From positions 1 through 64,000 of the forward strand of contig JAEUKB010000050.1 in NCBI GenBank assembly GCA_016794365.1: 64,000 nucleotides of DNA, read 5' to 3'. Below, piece by piece: positions 52,645 to 61,437 of this stretch (the stretch's first letter is position 1; every line of letters begins with the position of its first letter). Made by a program: the position numbers and the translations under genes. The notes under the pieces are model-generated. The model ran no database searches. It saw nothing but the letters and a program-made list of their open reading frames with translations, and had not been told where the DNA came from. Origin of the DNA: Myxococcales bacterium. Its GTDB lineage: Bacteria > Myxococcota_A > Polyangia > Palsa-1104 > JAEUJZ01.

Positions 52645-54582
52645 ATGAAGGCTTTCATCCCGATGCGCCTTCTGTGCTCTGGCCTTGTGCTCCTCGTCAC
52701 GCTGCTTGGCGTGGGCCGTAGCGCGGCGTGGGCGGAAGGCAAGCCGACCGACGAGCGAAGCTGCTATCGCGGGCTCAGCCTCGATGGATCGAGCGGTTTA
52801 CTCGATCAGCCGAGCGCCAATCCTGGCTGCGCCTATCGAATGCGCACCGCGTCGTACCTGGCTGGCTTCATCGAAAATGGCTATCTGCTCGTCGGGGATC
52901 GCTTTCGCTCACTGTCAGGTGCAGTGTCGGTGGCAGCCACGCTGGGCAGCTACGTCGAGCTGGCGTTACAGCTTGGGACACAGCTTTCTCGAATGGAAAG
53001 CCCGCCGCTGTGGAGCATGTCGCAGTTCAAGCTACAGATGAAGCTGCACACACCCATCGGGAAGCTGGCGCATTTGGCAGTGCTTCCGTCGCTGCGTATC
53101 CCAGGAGTCGGCCAAGACTTTGCGCCTGCGCCCGTGAACCTGGATGGCTCGCTCGACGTGATTGGCGAAGTCTCACTCGCGCGGGTGCTGCCGCAGGTGC
53201 CGCTCGTGCTGCTCGGGCAGCTTGGTTACGTTCATGATCGCAGCCTGCGAGCGCTCGACGCGCAAGACTGCATGGGCGGCACAGTTGCGGACTGTCTAAA
53301 GGCGCGACTTCAGAGCACGGCGGCGTACTCGGTTGGTCTGCCGCGACTGCGCTTTTCCGTCGGAACGCAGGTTGCGTTTGCGCTGACACGCTGGCTGTGG
53401 GTGATGCCTCAGGTGGGCTATCGTCTGTCGGTGGTCGTCGGGCGTCCCGATCCAGTGCTGCTGGCGCTGCTGGGAATGCAAGCACCGACGGCACCGCTCG
53501 AAGGTCGCGTGCAGCAAGAGCTTTCCCTCGGAGCGCGGCTCGGCTTTGGAATTCCGCTCAGCCTCGACTTCGGACTGCGCATCGGACTACAGAGCACCGG
53601 CTACGCCATGGGTGCCAAGATTCCGACGGTGGTTGGCATCGGTGCGCTCAACTTTGAGATTGACCTGCTCGGTGGCACAGGTCGCAGTACGACGGATGAA
53701 GAAGCCAAGCAGCCGCCGCAGCCCAGCAAAGACAGCGCATGCTTTGTCGCCGGAACGGTGCGCGATGAGCAGAGCGGACAGCCTCTGGCCGATGCCGTCG
53801 TGCGCTTCGTCGGTCAGCGTCACAACGCGATCTTGACCGACGGCAAGGGCGGCTTTTCAAGCGGAGAGCTAAGCTGCGGCGCCATCGTCATCGAGTCGAG
53901 TCGCGGCGATCATCAGACGACTCGGCTGCCGGTCGTGGTGTCCGTCGGTGAGCGTGCCGCCGTCGAGCTTCGCTTGCCCAAGCAGTCGCGGGCGCAGTCG
54001 GGACGGCTGTGGCTGTCGGTGCAGACCGACGATGGCAGCAAGGTGTCGGCGCGGGCGACGCTACAGCGCGGCGGTCAGCTCGTCAGCCTGCTGTCCGAAG
54101 AAGGCGGTCTGTTTGCGCGCGCGGCGGCGGGCGTGTGGCTGCTGCGCGTCGAGGCGGCGGGCTATCTGTCACGCGAACAGGCGGTGGTTCTCAGCGATGG
54201 TGGCGAGCAGCGACTTCAGCTCCTGCTTCATCGGCGCAGCGCAAGCCCCAGGGTGCAGCTTGGCAGTCGCGAGATCACGCTGTCGTCGGCGCTGACCTTT
54301 GCGACGGGAAGCACTGGCCTTAGCAGCGATAGTGAGCGGACGCTCGACGAAGTGGTCGATCTGCTGATCCATCATCCCGAGATCACGCTGCTGCGCATTG
54401 AGCACCAGGCCGATCTGTCGCAGAGCGACGTGACGGTGCTGGAGCAGCAGGCGATTGTGGTGCGCGATTATCTGGTTCAGCACGGCATCTCGCCGGAGCG
54501 CGTGGTGGCTTCCGTCGTCGAAGGTCCGCGTCGGACGCCCGCCAAGATCGTGCTGCGGCTGTCGTCTCCGGGTGAGCGCTAA
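52645..54582 (+). CDS. OmpA-family outer-membrane protein with an internal repeat-like domain
   Basis: The 645-residue protein has a signal peptide (LVLLVTLLGVGRSAAWA). A beta-barrel-like region follows (about 40-330, e.g. VGLPRLRFSVGTQVAFALTRWLW), then a carboxypeptidase-regulatory-like domain (VAGTVRDEQSGQPLADAVVRFVG) and a C-terminal OmpA-like domain (VQLGSREITLSSALTFATGSTGLSS). That last domain normally binds peptidoglycan through an Asp and an Arg. Here the Asp region reads EHQADLSQSD, and the Arg region reads LEQQAIVVRDYL, with Gln where Arg is expected. Anchoring may therefore be weak or altered. It follows the pseudokinase gene by 44 bases and precedes the GNAT gene by 2. Confidence 0.82.
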   Translation: MKAFIPMRLLCSGLVLLVTLLGVGRSAAWAEGKPTDERSCYRGLSLDGSSGLLDQPSANPGCAYRMRTASYLAGFIENGYLLVGDRFRSLSGAVSVAATLGSYVELALQLGTQLSRMESPPLWSMSQFKLQMKLHTPIGKLAHLAVLPSLRIPGVGQDFAPAPVNLDGSLDVIGEVSLARVLPQVPLVLLGQLGYVHDRSLRALDAQDCMGGTVADCLKARLQSTAAYSVGLPRLRFSVGTQVAFALTRWLWVMPQVGYRLSVVVGRPDPVLLALLGMQAPTAPLEGRVQQELSLGARLGFGIPLSLDFGLRIGLQSTGYAMGAKIPTVVGIGALNFEIDLLGGTGRSTTDEEAKQPPQPSKDSACFVAGTVRDEQSGQPLADAVVRFVGQRHNAILTDGKGGFSSGELSCGAIVIESSRGDHQTTRLPVVVSVGERAAVELRLPKQSRAQSGRLWLSVQTDDGSKVSARATLQRGGQLVSLLSEEGGLFARAAAGVWLLRVEAAGYLSREQAVVLSDGGEQRLQLLLHRRSASPRVQLGSREITLSSALTFATGSTGLSSDSERTLDEVVDLLIHHPEITLLRIEHQADLSQSDVTVLEQQAIVVRDYLVQHGISPERVVASVVEGPRRTPAKIVLRLSSPGER

Positions 54583-54584
54583 CC

Positions 54585-55106
54585 ATGGCAGCTTCCGTCG
54601 CTGTCAGCGATCTGCACCTGCGACTTGCCGATCGAGCGGATCTCGACCGGATTGTGGCGACCTATAACGCAGCGATCCCGTCGCGGCTGGTGACGGCGGA
54701 TCTTCAGCCCGTGACGGTGGAAAGTCGCGTTCCGTGGTTTCTGGCGCACTCTCCGACGCGGCGACCACTCTGGCTGCTCCTAGAACGGGACGATTACCGA
54801 GGCTGGCTCAGCCTTCAGAGCTTCTATGGTCGGCCTGCCTACGACGGTGTGGCCGAAGTCTCGCTGTATCTGGATCCATCGGCACAAGGTCGCGGCATGG
54901 GACGCTGGGCGCTGGGTACGCTTGTGGATCGGGCTCCGTCTTATGCGCTTCATACGCTGCTTGGGTTTATCTTCGGCCACAATCTACCCAGCCTTGTGCT
55001 GTTTGATAAGCTCGGCTTTTCGCGCTGGGGCCACTTGCCTGAAGTGGCCAATATGGACGGCGTTATGCGTGATCTGATCATCGTAGGAAAGAAGCTCAGC
55101 ACATGA
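54585..55106 (+). CDS. GNAT-family N-acetyltransferase
   Basis: The 173-residue protein has the GNAT fold. RLADRADLDRIVATYNAAI starts the first strand and helix, and the acetyl-CoA site is near the Q/R-x-x-G-x-G/A motif in SAQGRGMGRWAL. PLWLLLERDDYRGWLSLQSFYGRPAYDGVAEVSLY matches the phosphinothricin acetyltransferase branch, but the natural substrate cannot be told. It starts 2 bases after the OmpA-like gene and its stop overlaps the next ATG by four bases, so it is inside a tightly packed transcription unit. Confidence 0.85.
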   Translation: MAASVAVSDLHLRLADRADLDRIVATYNAAIPSRLVTADLQPVTVESRVPWFLAHSPTRRPLWLLLERDDYRGWLSLQSFYGRPAYDGVAEVSLYLDPSAQGRGMGRWALGTLVDRAPSYALHTLLGFIFGHNLPSLVLFDKLGFSRWGHLPEVANMDGVMRDLIIVGKKLST

Positions 55107-55690
55107 CCCAGGCTGGTCACTATCTAGAAATCGAGCACAAGTTCGTAGTCGATCCATCGTTTGATCGCAGCGGATGGATGAATGCCGTTCGCGCACTTTC
55201 TCCCGTTGCAGAATATACCGCACAAGTCACAGAGCGTTATTTTCTAACAAAACTGACTCCGAATGTGATCTATCGTCATCGCTATGACACAAACAATCAA
55301 GATCTCACCTACAAGAGCTATCGACAAGGTGATATCGAGGTTCGCCAAGAAGTACGGATCATCTTGGATCGCTCTACAGGCAGCCAAGTGGATCAAGTCA
55401 CGGCATTTTTACAGCCTTTGTCCATCGCGTGGCAGAGCAATCTACGCAAAGATCTGTGGGCCTTTTCTTTTTCAGACTGCGAGATCGTCTATTACGAAGC
55501 ACACAGCGATCACAAGACCGTACGCTGTGTTGAGCTAGAAGCCATTTCTTCTGAACATCTTGATGCCGCTCTGGCGACGTTGGCATCGTATGAAGCACGA
55601 TTGGGATTTGATGTCACGCAGCGAAGTCGTTCATCCCTGTTCGACTTGTTGTTTGCAGATCAGCTTGTAAAACCAACCCACGAGAGGTAG
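55103..55690 (+). CDS. CYTH-domain protein (triphosphate tunnel family)
   Basis: The 195-residue protein has the CYTH hallmark ExExK at E9-I-E11-H-K13, followed by a beta-tunnel-like pattern (TERYFLTKL, IYRHRYDTNNQDLTYKSYR, IEVRQEVRIIL). CYTH enzymes hydrolyse tripolyphosphate or thiamine triphosphate, or make cyclic AMP from ATP, using a metal-bound tunnel. Which activity applies is open. The gene starts in the stop of the GNAT gene and ends two bases before folB. Base composition from here to about 57400 is noticeably less GC-rich than the neighbouring blocks. Confidence 0.78.
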   Translation: MTQAGHYLEIEHKFVVDPSFDRSGWMNAVRALSPVAEYTAQVTERYFLTKLTPNVIYRHRYDTNNQDLTYKSYRQGDIEVRQEVRIILDRSTGSQVDQVTAFLQPLSIAWQSNLRKDLWAFSFSDCEIVYYEAHSDHKTVRCVELEAISSEHLDAALATLASYEARLGFDVTQRSRSSLFDLLFADQLVKPTHER

Positions 55691-55692
55691 CG

Positions 55693-56055
55693 ATGAGCGC
55701 ACTGGATGTGATCTTTTTGGAAGGCTTAGAGGTTCCTTGTCGCGTTGGCTGTACCGCAGAAGAACGACGCGTGCCGCAGTCACTGCGCGTGGAAGTCAGG
55801 CTCTTTTGTCGAACAATCCAGCAAGCGGCGCTGACCGACTCTTTGCAAGAAACGGTTGATTATCGACTGGGCTTGGATCTCATTCAGTGCTTACAAGGCA
55901 AAGAGTTCCTGCTGATTGAGCGTGTCGCCGAAGTGCTGGCCACTGAGTCGCTCAAGATACCGATTGTCGAACAGGTCGAGATCACCGTACGCAAGCGACC
56001 CCCGGTTCAGGGCATGGAAATCGTCGGTGTGCAGATCACAAGGAGCCGTGCGTGA
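55693..56055 (+). CDS. folB: Dihydroneopterin aldolase-like protein
   Basis: The 120-residue protein matches FolB in size and pattern: MSALDVIFLEGLEVPCRVGCTAEERRVPQSLRVEV at the start, the conserved ETVDYRLGLDLI, FLLIERVAEVLA, and the C-terminal ITVRKRPPV. FolB cleaves dihydroneopterin to hydroxymethyl-dihydropterin in folate synthesis, and some relatives act as epimerases or make monapterin. The gene sits two bases after the CYTH gene and overlaps the start of the reductase gene by four bases. No folP, folK or other folate gene lies next to it, so its pathway partner is not clear. Confidence 0.85.
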   Translation: MSALDVIFLEGLEVPCRVGCTAEERRVPQSLRVEVRLFCRTIQQAALTDSLQETVDYRLGLDLIQCLQGKEFLLIERVAEVLATESLKIPIVEQVEITVRKRPPVQGMEIVGVQITRSRA

Positions 56056-56711
56056 AGGTCATCAGCAACACAGCGATTTCGCTCGATGGCCGCATCAACA
56101 CAGTCGAAGGAAAGTTCACCCTATTCGGCAGCGCGGTGGATCATCAAAAAATGCAGCACATCAGGCGTCTTGCCGATGCTGTACTGGTAGGCGGACAGAC
56201 CTTTCGCAACTGGCCTTATCCATCGATTTCCGATCAATCTGATCAACAAGAGCCCATCTGGAATGTCGTTGTCAGTCGCTCTGCTGATATTCCAATGCTT
56301 CCCGAGTTTGTCAATGAACCGCTGACCCGCAAGCTGATCTTGCTGGATCGACAAGCACAGCGTCCGGTATTTCCAGCCGGGATTGAAGTAGAGATCTATC
56401 AAGGTTCCCAGCCGCAAGCGCCGATCTCGTGGATGCTCGACTGTTTGGCAAAGCGCGGTGTGCGAACTCTTTTGGTCGAAGCAGGCGGCGAGCTGCTGGC
56501 GCAGCTTGTGGCAGCGGATGCGCTCGATGAGCTGTACGTGACGCTGTGTCCGCTGCTGGTCGGTGGCAAGACGACGCCGGGTCTTTTGGGCGGCCCTGGC
56601 TTTGCGTGGCCTGCGCTACCGCGTCTGACGCTGATATCGTCCGAGCAGGTTGGCGATGAGCTGTTTCTCCATTACCGCGTCAATCGCGCAGCGAAAACGG
56701 AGAAAAGTTAG
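56052..56711 (+). CDS. RibD-C-terminal-type reductase (dihydrofolate-reductase fold)
   Basis: The 219-residue protein matches the reductase half of RibD. It includes AISLDGRINTVEG, the nucleotide-binding LADAVLVGGQTFRNWPYP, RTLLVEAGGELLAQLV and DELYVTLCPLLVGG. Stand-alone proteins of this type reduce pyrimidine or pterin intermediates with NAD(P)H. The GTG start is inside the stop of folB, so translation is coupled. Together with FolB it suggests pterin or folate-type chemistry. Bifunctional RibD also has a deaminase domain, absent here. Its 3' end overlaps a convergent transporter gene by 32 bases. Confidence 0.82.
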   Translation: MKVISNTAISLDGRINTVEGKFTLFGSAVDHQKMQHIRRLADAVLVGGQTFRNWPYPSISDQSDQQEPIWNVVVSRSADIPMLPEFVNEPLTRKLILLDRQAQRPVFPAGIEVEIYQGSQPQAPISWMLDCLAKRGVRTLLVEAGGELLAQLVAADALDELYVTLCPLLVGGKTTPGLLGGPGFAWPALPRLTLISSEQVGDELFLHYRVNRAAKTEKS

Positions 56712-57399
56712 TCCCGCGATCGTAATAGTCTTCGTTTTCCGCGCGCTTCAAGAACGCCACCACCGCATAGGTAACCGGCGTCATGATCACTTCAATAGAA
56801 ATCTTAAACAGCCAGTTAAAGCCCAGGATCTTGACCAGCTCACTGGTTTGCCAGACACCATAGAACGCGATCGGATAGAAAATCAAGCTATCCAGCGCTT
56901 GTCCAACAATCGTAGAGCCAATCGTGCGCATCCAGAGATGACGGCCTTCGGTCAGCACCTTCATCTTGGTCAAGATATACGAATTGGCAAAGTCTCCGAC
57001 CCAAAACGCGATGATCGAGCCAATCACGATGCGCCAGGTATTGCCAAATAGAAGCTCAACCGCAGGCTGATAGATTTTGTTCAGTGGCTCATCGCCATTG
57101 GCTGGCAACATGATGATCACCTGCGCCATCACTGTTGCGAAAATCATCGAAAAGAAGCCAGCCCAAATCACCTTTCGTGCTCGCGCATAGCCATACACTT
57201 CTGCCAGCACGTCGCCAAAGATATAGCTGATCGGAAAAAAGATATTTCCCGCGCCAAACTTCAGTCCAAACACCATGCAGCTCTTGGCGGGACCGATCAG
57301 ATTCGAGCACAAAAGCACCGTAACAAAGCCCGCCATCATCAAATCGTAATAGCGATAGTGACGATGATTCTCGACGGGAGTTCCGTCTTTTGCGTTCAT
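56680..57399 (-). CDS. VUT-family transporter, queuosine precursor type (YhhQ-like)
   Basis: The 239-residue protein has five or six hydrophobic helices and the family pattern DLMMAGFVTVLLCSNLIG, FGAGNIFFPISYIFGDVLAEVYGY, WVGDFANSYIL and TIVGQALDSLIFYP. Members of this family (COG1738) import queuosine precursors such as preQ0, preQ1 or queuine, in place of de novo synthesis. The other route would be folate- or pterin-like solutes, given the convergent folB and reductase genes. The start at 57399 is preferred to a GTG 21 bases upstream. No riboswitch is obvious in the 187 bases before it. Confidence 0.85.
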   Translation of the reverse strand: MNAKDGTPVENHRHYRYYDLMMAGFVTVLLCSNLIGPAKSCMVFGLKFGAGNIFFPISYIFGDVLAEVYGYARARKVIWAGFFSMIFATVMAQVIIMLPANGDEPLNKIYQPAVELLFGNTWRIVIGSIIAFWVGDFANSYILTKMKVLTEGRHLWMRTIGSTIVGQALDSLIFYPIAFYGVWQTSELVKILGFNWLFKISIEVIMTPVTYAVVAFLKRAENEDYYDRGTNFSPFSLRD

Positions 57400-57586
57400 C
57401 AACACGTTATAGCGACTCACGCGCGCAAAGAGAAGCGCTTATCCGGGCAAACTTTGCCGAGCCCGACCACGCAGCCCGACGCAAATCCACCACAGACCCG
57501 CCACCGCGCGCGTCGGAAGGCAGTACGAACGCCCAGTCTGTCGGCCCAGTCTGTCGGCCCGGTCAGCCTCGGTCAGCCCGTGACGG

Positions 57587-59572
57587 TCAAGGACTTACGT
57601 GCAGCGCCTGACGGATCAGATCGGGCGGAACCTCGGTCGCGGGCAGCGTCGAAGCAGGCTGACTGCGCAGCCCACGCCGCCCAAAGCGCGCCGCCGCGCG
57701 TGACGAGCCCGCATCAGAAAACCAGACGCGCACATCCTCATCGAGCCCAATGCCATGCATGAAGTTGTAGATCGCCGTGCGCAGACCGACTCCAAGGCGC
57801 TCGTGATCGCAGCCCGTCGGATCGTCGAAGGGAACTTCATTGCGCGCAAAGGTCACGCGCGGCTCTCGGAGCAGCCGAATGCCGTAGAGATCCGGCTGCT
57901 GTCCTATCGGGCTGTGCGCCGTCGCAGCGAAGCGATGCCAAAACCCCGACTGAATGCAGCCTTCGGCAAAGAGCTGTCGCACCCGCTCCAGCGAATCGAT
58001 CGTCTCTTGCTCGGTCTGCGTCGGAAAGCCGTACATCAGGTAGGCGTGAACCAAGATGCCCGCGTCGCCAAATGCCCGGGTCACGCGCGCCACCTGTGCC
58101 ACCGTGACGCCTTTTTGCATCAGCGCCAGCAGCCGGTCCGATGCAACCTCCAGCCCGCCGCTTACCCCGATGCAGCCCGAGCGCGCCAGCAGCGCAACCA
58201 GCTCCGGCGTGAAGCTCTTTTCAAAGCGAATGTTGCCCCACCAGGTAATCGCCACCTTGCGCTCGCACAGTCGCTCGGCCAGCGCGCGCAGCATCGCCGG
58301 AGGCGCCGCTTCATCGACGAAGTGAAACCCGGTCTGGCCCGTCTCTGCGACCAGCGCTTCGATGCGATCAACCAGCACATCCGCCGTCGCCGTTTCGTAG
58401 CGAGCGATGTAATCCAGCGACAGATCGCAGAACGTACACTTTTTCCAGTAACAGCCTTTGGCGACGGTCAGCTTGTTCCAGCGCCCGTCTGACCACAGCC
58501 GATGCATCGGGTTGAGCATCTCAAACAGCGAGACATACTGCCCGAGCAGGAGCCCCGCGTACGTCGGAGTGCCCGTCTCTCGGTGGTGCAGATCGCAAAG
58601 CTCTTCGCAGGACTTTTTTAGCACCTTCCGTCCCTCGCGCACGTAGGTACGAAACAGCGGACGGCTTGGGTCCTGTAGGTGGTCCAGCAGCGCGAGCAGC
58701 GGTCGCTCGCCGTCGTCCATCGTGATGTAGTCGCAGAAGTCAAAGATGCGCGGATCGGTGAGCTGACGAAGCTCGGTGTTGACGTAGCCGCCGCCCAGCA
58801 CCACTCGCGCCGAAGGACAAGCCGACTTGACGATCCGGGCGATCCGCAGCGCGCCATAGACGTTGCCCGGAAACGGCACCGTGATCCCGACCAGATCCGG
58901 TGGGCAGGCCCGCAGTCGCTCGATCGTCAGCGCATCCAGCTCGGCATCCACCAGCGTAGGCTCATCGTCGAGCGCTTCTTCCAGCGCATCAAACGACGAC
59001 GCACTCGACGCCAGCCGCTCGCCATAGCGCGACAGCTCAAAGCGCGGATCGATGCCGTCCCGCAGCACATCCGCCAGATCGTCGATAAACAGGCTGCACA
59101 GGTGCCGCGCGCGGTCGGTGGTGCCCAGCTTGCCAAACGCCCAGCCAAGCGAGTCCCCGCTGTCCTGACGACGCACCGACGATCGCAGGCTCGCAAACCG
59201 AGGCCCTTCCGGCAGCAGCCCGCGACCCGCGATGCGCAGCGCCAGGCTCGGATCACGGCCTTGCAGAAAGCGCAGCACCGGCTCCACCAGCGAGACGTAG
59301 GCATCCCCGTGCGCCAAAAAGTGTGCAATCGACGCGGGCATCTCCAGCCGCTTCCGGCTCGCGCGCAGCGACTGAGCCCGCTGTGACAGCTCATCGAGCA
59401 CTTGCTGAAGCACACGGCGCGAAAACAGCCGCAGAAACAGCTCCAGCGAAAAGTCGGCCTGCGTGACCAAGACATCGGGCGCGTGCCGGTGCAGACAGCC
59501 GGTCAGGTACGCCGTCGCAGGATACGGCGTATTGATCTGGGTCATCGGAGGCGTAAGCAGCAGAACTCGCAT
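57587..59572 (-). CDS. B12-binding-type radical SAM protein
   Basis: The 661-residue protein begins MRVLLLTPPMTQINTPYPA, typical of this class. An N-terminal cobalamin-binding-like region ends near LVGITVPFPGNVYGALRIARIV and VVLGGGYVNTELR. The radical SAM domain carries C374, C379 and C382 (GCYWKKCTFCD, C-x4-C-x2-C instead of the common C-x3-C-x2-C), which I recall in a subset of B12 radical SAM enzymes. Such proteins methylate unactivated carbon or make unusual rings, with substrates ranging from lipids to antibiotics. No product gene cluster is adjacent. I chose the ATG at 59572. The long upstream frame is low complexity. Confidence 0.8.
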   Translation of the reverse strand: MRVLLLTPPMTQINTPYPATAYLTGCLHRHAPDVLVTQADFSLELFLRLFSRRVLQQVLDELSQRAQSLRASRKRLEMPASIAHFLAHGDAYVSLVEPVLRFLQGRDPSLALRIAGRGLLPEGPRFASLRSSVRRQDSGDSLGWAFGKLGTTDRARHLCSLFIDDLADVLRDGIDPRFELSRYGERLASSASSFDALEEALDDEPTLVDAELDALTIERLRACPPDLVGITVPFPGNVYGALRIARIVKSACPSARVVLGGGYVNTELRQLTDPRIFDFCDYITMDDGERPLLALLDHLQDPSRPLFRTYVREGRKVLKKSCEELCDLHHRETGTPTYAGLLLGQYVSLFEMLNPMHRLWSDGRWNKLTVAKGCYWKKCTFCDLSLDYIARYETATADVLVDRIEALVAETGQTGFHFVDEAAPPAMLRALAERLCERKVAITWWGNIRFEKSFTPELVALLARSGCIGVSGGLEVASDRLLALMQKGVTVAQVARVTRAFGDAGILVHAYLMYGFPTQTEQETIDSLERVRQLFAEGCIQSGFWHRFAATAHSPIGQQPDLYGIRLLREPRVTFARNEVPFDDPTGCDHERLGVGLRTAIYNFMHGIGLDEDVRVWFSDAGSSRAAARFGRRGLRSQPASTLPATEVPPDLIRQALHVSP

Positions 59573-59703
59573 CAAGGTCGCGCAGCATACCCCAGCCGCC
59601 GCTTGACGCACGCACCCACAAGCCCGCCCCCCACAGCCCGTACCGAGCTTCGCCCGCCCAGCTCGCCCCAAACCGTCCGCTGTGTTGTAGAACTCTGGGC
59701 CTG

Positions 59704-60945
59704 ATGGACGTGGCGAGCGACTTTCTTCAAACCGGCCCTCTTCCCCTTCGGACGCAGCCTGTTGCAGCGGTGCTGGGCGGCATGACGACCGAGACGTTCT
59801 TGCGCGATCACTGGCAGAAGCGTCCGCTCGTGATTCGGCAGGCGATTGCCGGCTTTGCCGGTCTGTTTGCGCCCTCATCCGTCGGTCATCCAGACGACAG
59901 AGCCGCTCGCGATGCGTTCTTGTCCCTGGCCACTCGCGCCGATGTCACCTCGCGCCTGGTCATTGCCCCGCAGCCTGGGCGTCGCAGTCAGCAGCACTGG
60001 CAGCGCTTCGACGGTCCGTTTGATCGAATCGACGACACCACTTTGCCCAAGAGCCACTGGTCCGTGCTCATCCACGGCATCGAGAGCCTGGTCCCCGGCG
60101 GCTGGGAGCTGCTCCGTCACTTTTCGTTCCTACCGAGCGCCCGCGTCGATGATCTGATGGTCAGCTACGCCAGTCCCGGCGGCACCGTGGGACCGCACGA
60201 CGATCTCTACGATGTGTTTCTGCTGCAAGGTCCGGGTCGGCGACGCTGGCAGATCAGCCACCAAGCCGATCGCACGCTCGATTCCAGCGCCGCCATCAAG
60301 GTGCTTCAGTCGTTCGTCCCCGAAGAAGAATGGATCCTGGAGCCCGGCGACATGCTCTACCTGCCGCCCGGCGTCGCACACTTTGGCGTTTCCGACGAGC
60401 CTTGCTTCACCTACTCCATCGGCTTTTTGGCCCCGTCCCACCGCGAGCTTTGCCAGACCTTCCTTGGCTATCTCAACGAAGAGCTGACCCCCGAGATCGA
60501 TCCCGACGCGCTCTACCAAGATCCCGATCTTCAGCCCCAACCCGATCACCTGACGCTGTCCGACGCGATGATCGATCAGGTCACCACCATCTTGGAACAG
60601 GTGCGCTGGGACCGCGACCGCGTGGGCGACTTCCTCGGGCGGCTCCTCACCGGACGCAAGCTGCCCAAGGGCGATGTCGCGCCGTCCCGCACCCTGTCCC
60701 GACTGGCCTTTGCCCGCCGCACCAAAGGGCACGGACGCCTGACGCTGTCCCTCGCAAGCCGAGGCCTTGTCCGTGGCGACTGCGTGTTCCTCAACGGCGA
60801 AGCCCATCACGTCGAACCCAAGACCCGCGCGCTGCTCACCGAGCTGCTCCACGCCCGCTCCCTGCCCCTGCCGCTTCCGCTCGACGACCAAGCCCTCGCC
60901 CTGCTCTACGACCTACACACCGCAGGCTACCTACACCTCGGCTAG
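59704..60945 (+). CDS. JmjC-type ribosomal protein oxygenase (RoxA/YcfD-like)
   Basis: The 413-residue iron and 2-oxoglutarate oxygenase has the HxD motif at H165/D167 (GPHDDLYDVF) and the distal His at 226 (PPGVAHFGVS). Domain order and the N-terminal WQKRPLVIRQA motif fit the YcfD/RoxA family, which hydroxylates an Arg of ribosomal protein uL16. The C-terminal part is the winged-helix dimer region. Length, about 400, is normal. The plus-strand gene is divergent from the radical SAM gene, with starts 131 bases apart. The substrate assignment rests on family membership. Confidence 0.87.
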   Translation: MDVASDFLQTGPLPLRTQPVAAVLGGMTTETFLRDHWQKRPLVIRQAIAGFAGLFAPSSVGHPDDRAARDAFLSLATRADVTSRLVIAPQPGRRSQQHWQRFDGPFDRIDDTTLPKSHWSVLIHGIESLVPGGWELLRHFSFLPSARVDDLMVSYASPGGTVGPHDDLYDVFLLQGPGRRRWQISHQADRTLDSSAAIKVLQSFVPEEEWILEPGDMLYLPPGVAHFGVSDEPCFTYSIGFLAPSHRELCQTFLGYLNEELTPEIDPDALYQDPDLQPQPDHLTLSDAMIDQVTTILEQVRWDRDRVGDFLGRLLTGRKLPKGDVAPSRTLSRLAFARRTKGHGRLTLSLASRGLVRGDCVFLNGEAHHVEPKTRALLTELLHARSLPLPLPLDDQALALLYDLHTAGYLHLG

Positions 60946-61016
60946 TCGCACGCCGCCTGACGCTCGGCGAGCGGACGGCCCTTGCAGCGCCGCTCCTGTC
61001 GGCTACGCTTCGCGCG

Positions 61017-61427
61017 ATGGAGTCGTTTGATCGGTCGCTGCCTGACTCCGCGAAGGCGGACCATCTGGCGGTGCTATGGTTCGTTGCCGAAGCCGAGCAA
61101 GTTCCGATACAGTGGCTCTTGGCGCTGCTAAGCAGGGAGAAATTGATGCAGAGCACACTCTACCAACAGATTTTTTCCGAGGGAGAAGCTCGCGGCGAAG
61201 CGCGCGGTCGGCTCAAGCACGAGGCCGATGCGATACAGCGTGTGCTCGCGGCGCGTCTCGGCTTTATCGATCTGGATGTCAGGCAGCGGGTCAGGGCCGA
61301 GACGGACGAGCTGTGTCTGTCCGAGTGGTATCAGGAAGCGCTGCTCTGCACCGATGCCGAGAGTGCCAAGCGGCTGGCCGACAAGATCCGTCGTGCCCCT
61401 GCGTCCACGATCTCGACGGCAGAGTAA
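61017..61427 (+). pseudogene. C-terminal fragment of an Rpn-family nuclease (PD-(D/E)XK transposase-like)
   Basis: The 136-residue frame matches only the tail of recombination-promoting nuclease / putative transposase proteins: STLYQQIFSEGEARGEARG is the typical charged repeat, and VLAARLGFIDLDVRQRV and SEWYQEALLCTDAESAKRLADKI complete the DUF4351-like end. The whole catalytic N-terminal domain (about 150-200 residues) is missing, so the product should be inactive. The gene begins 71 bases after the oxygenase gene, suggesting that a deletion removed the front. It could also be a real small protein made from a new start. Confidence 0.6.
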
Positions 61428-61437
61428 CCCACCACGC

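Noticed and set aside
60330..61427. Long frame joining the oxygenase region to the Rpn tail
   Set aside because: The first part is antisense-like low-complexity sequence over the oxygenase gene in another frame. Only the part from 61017 resembles a protein family.
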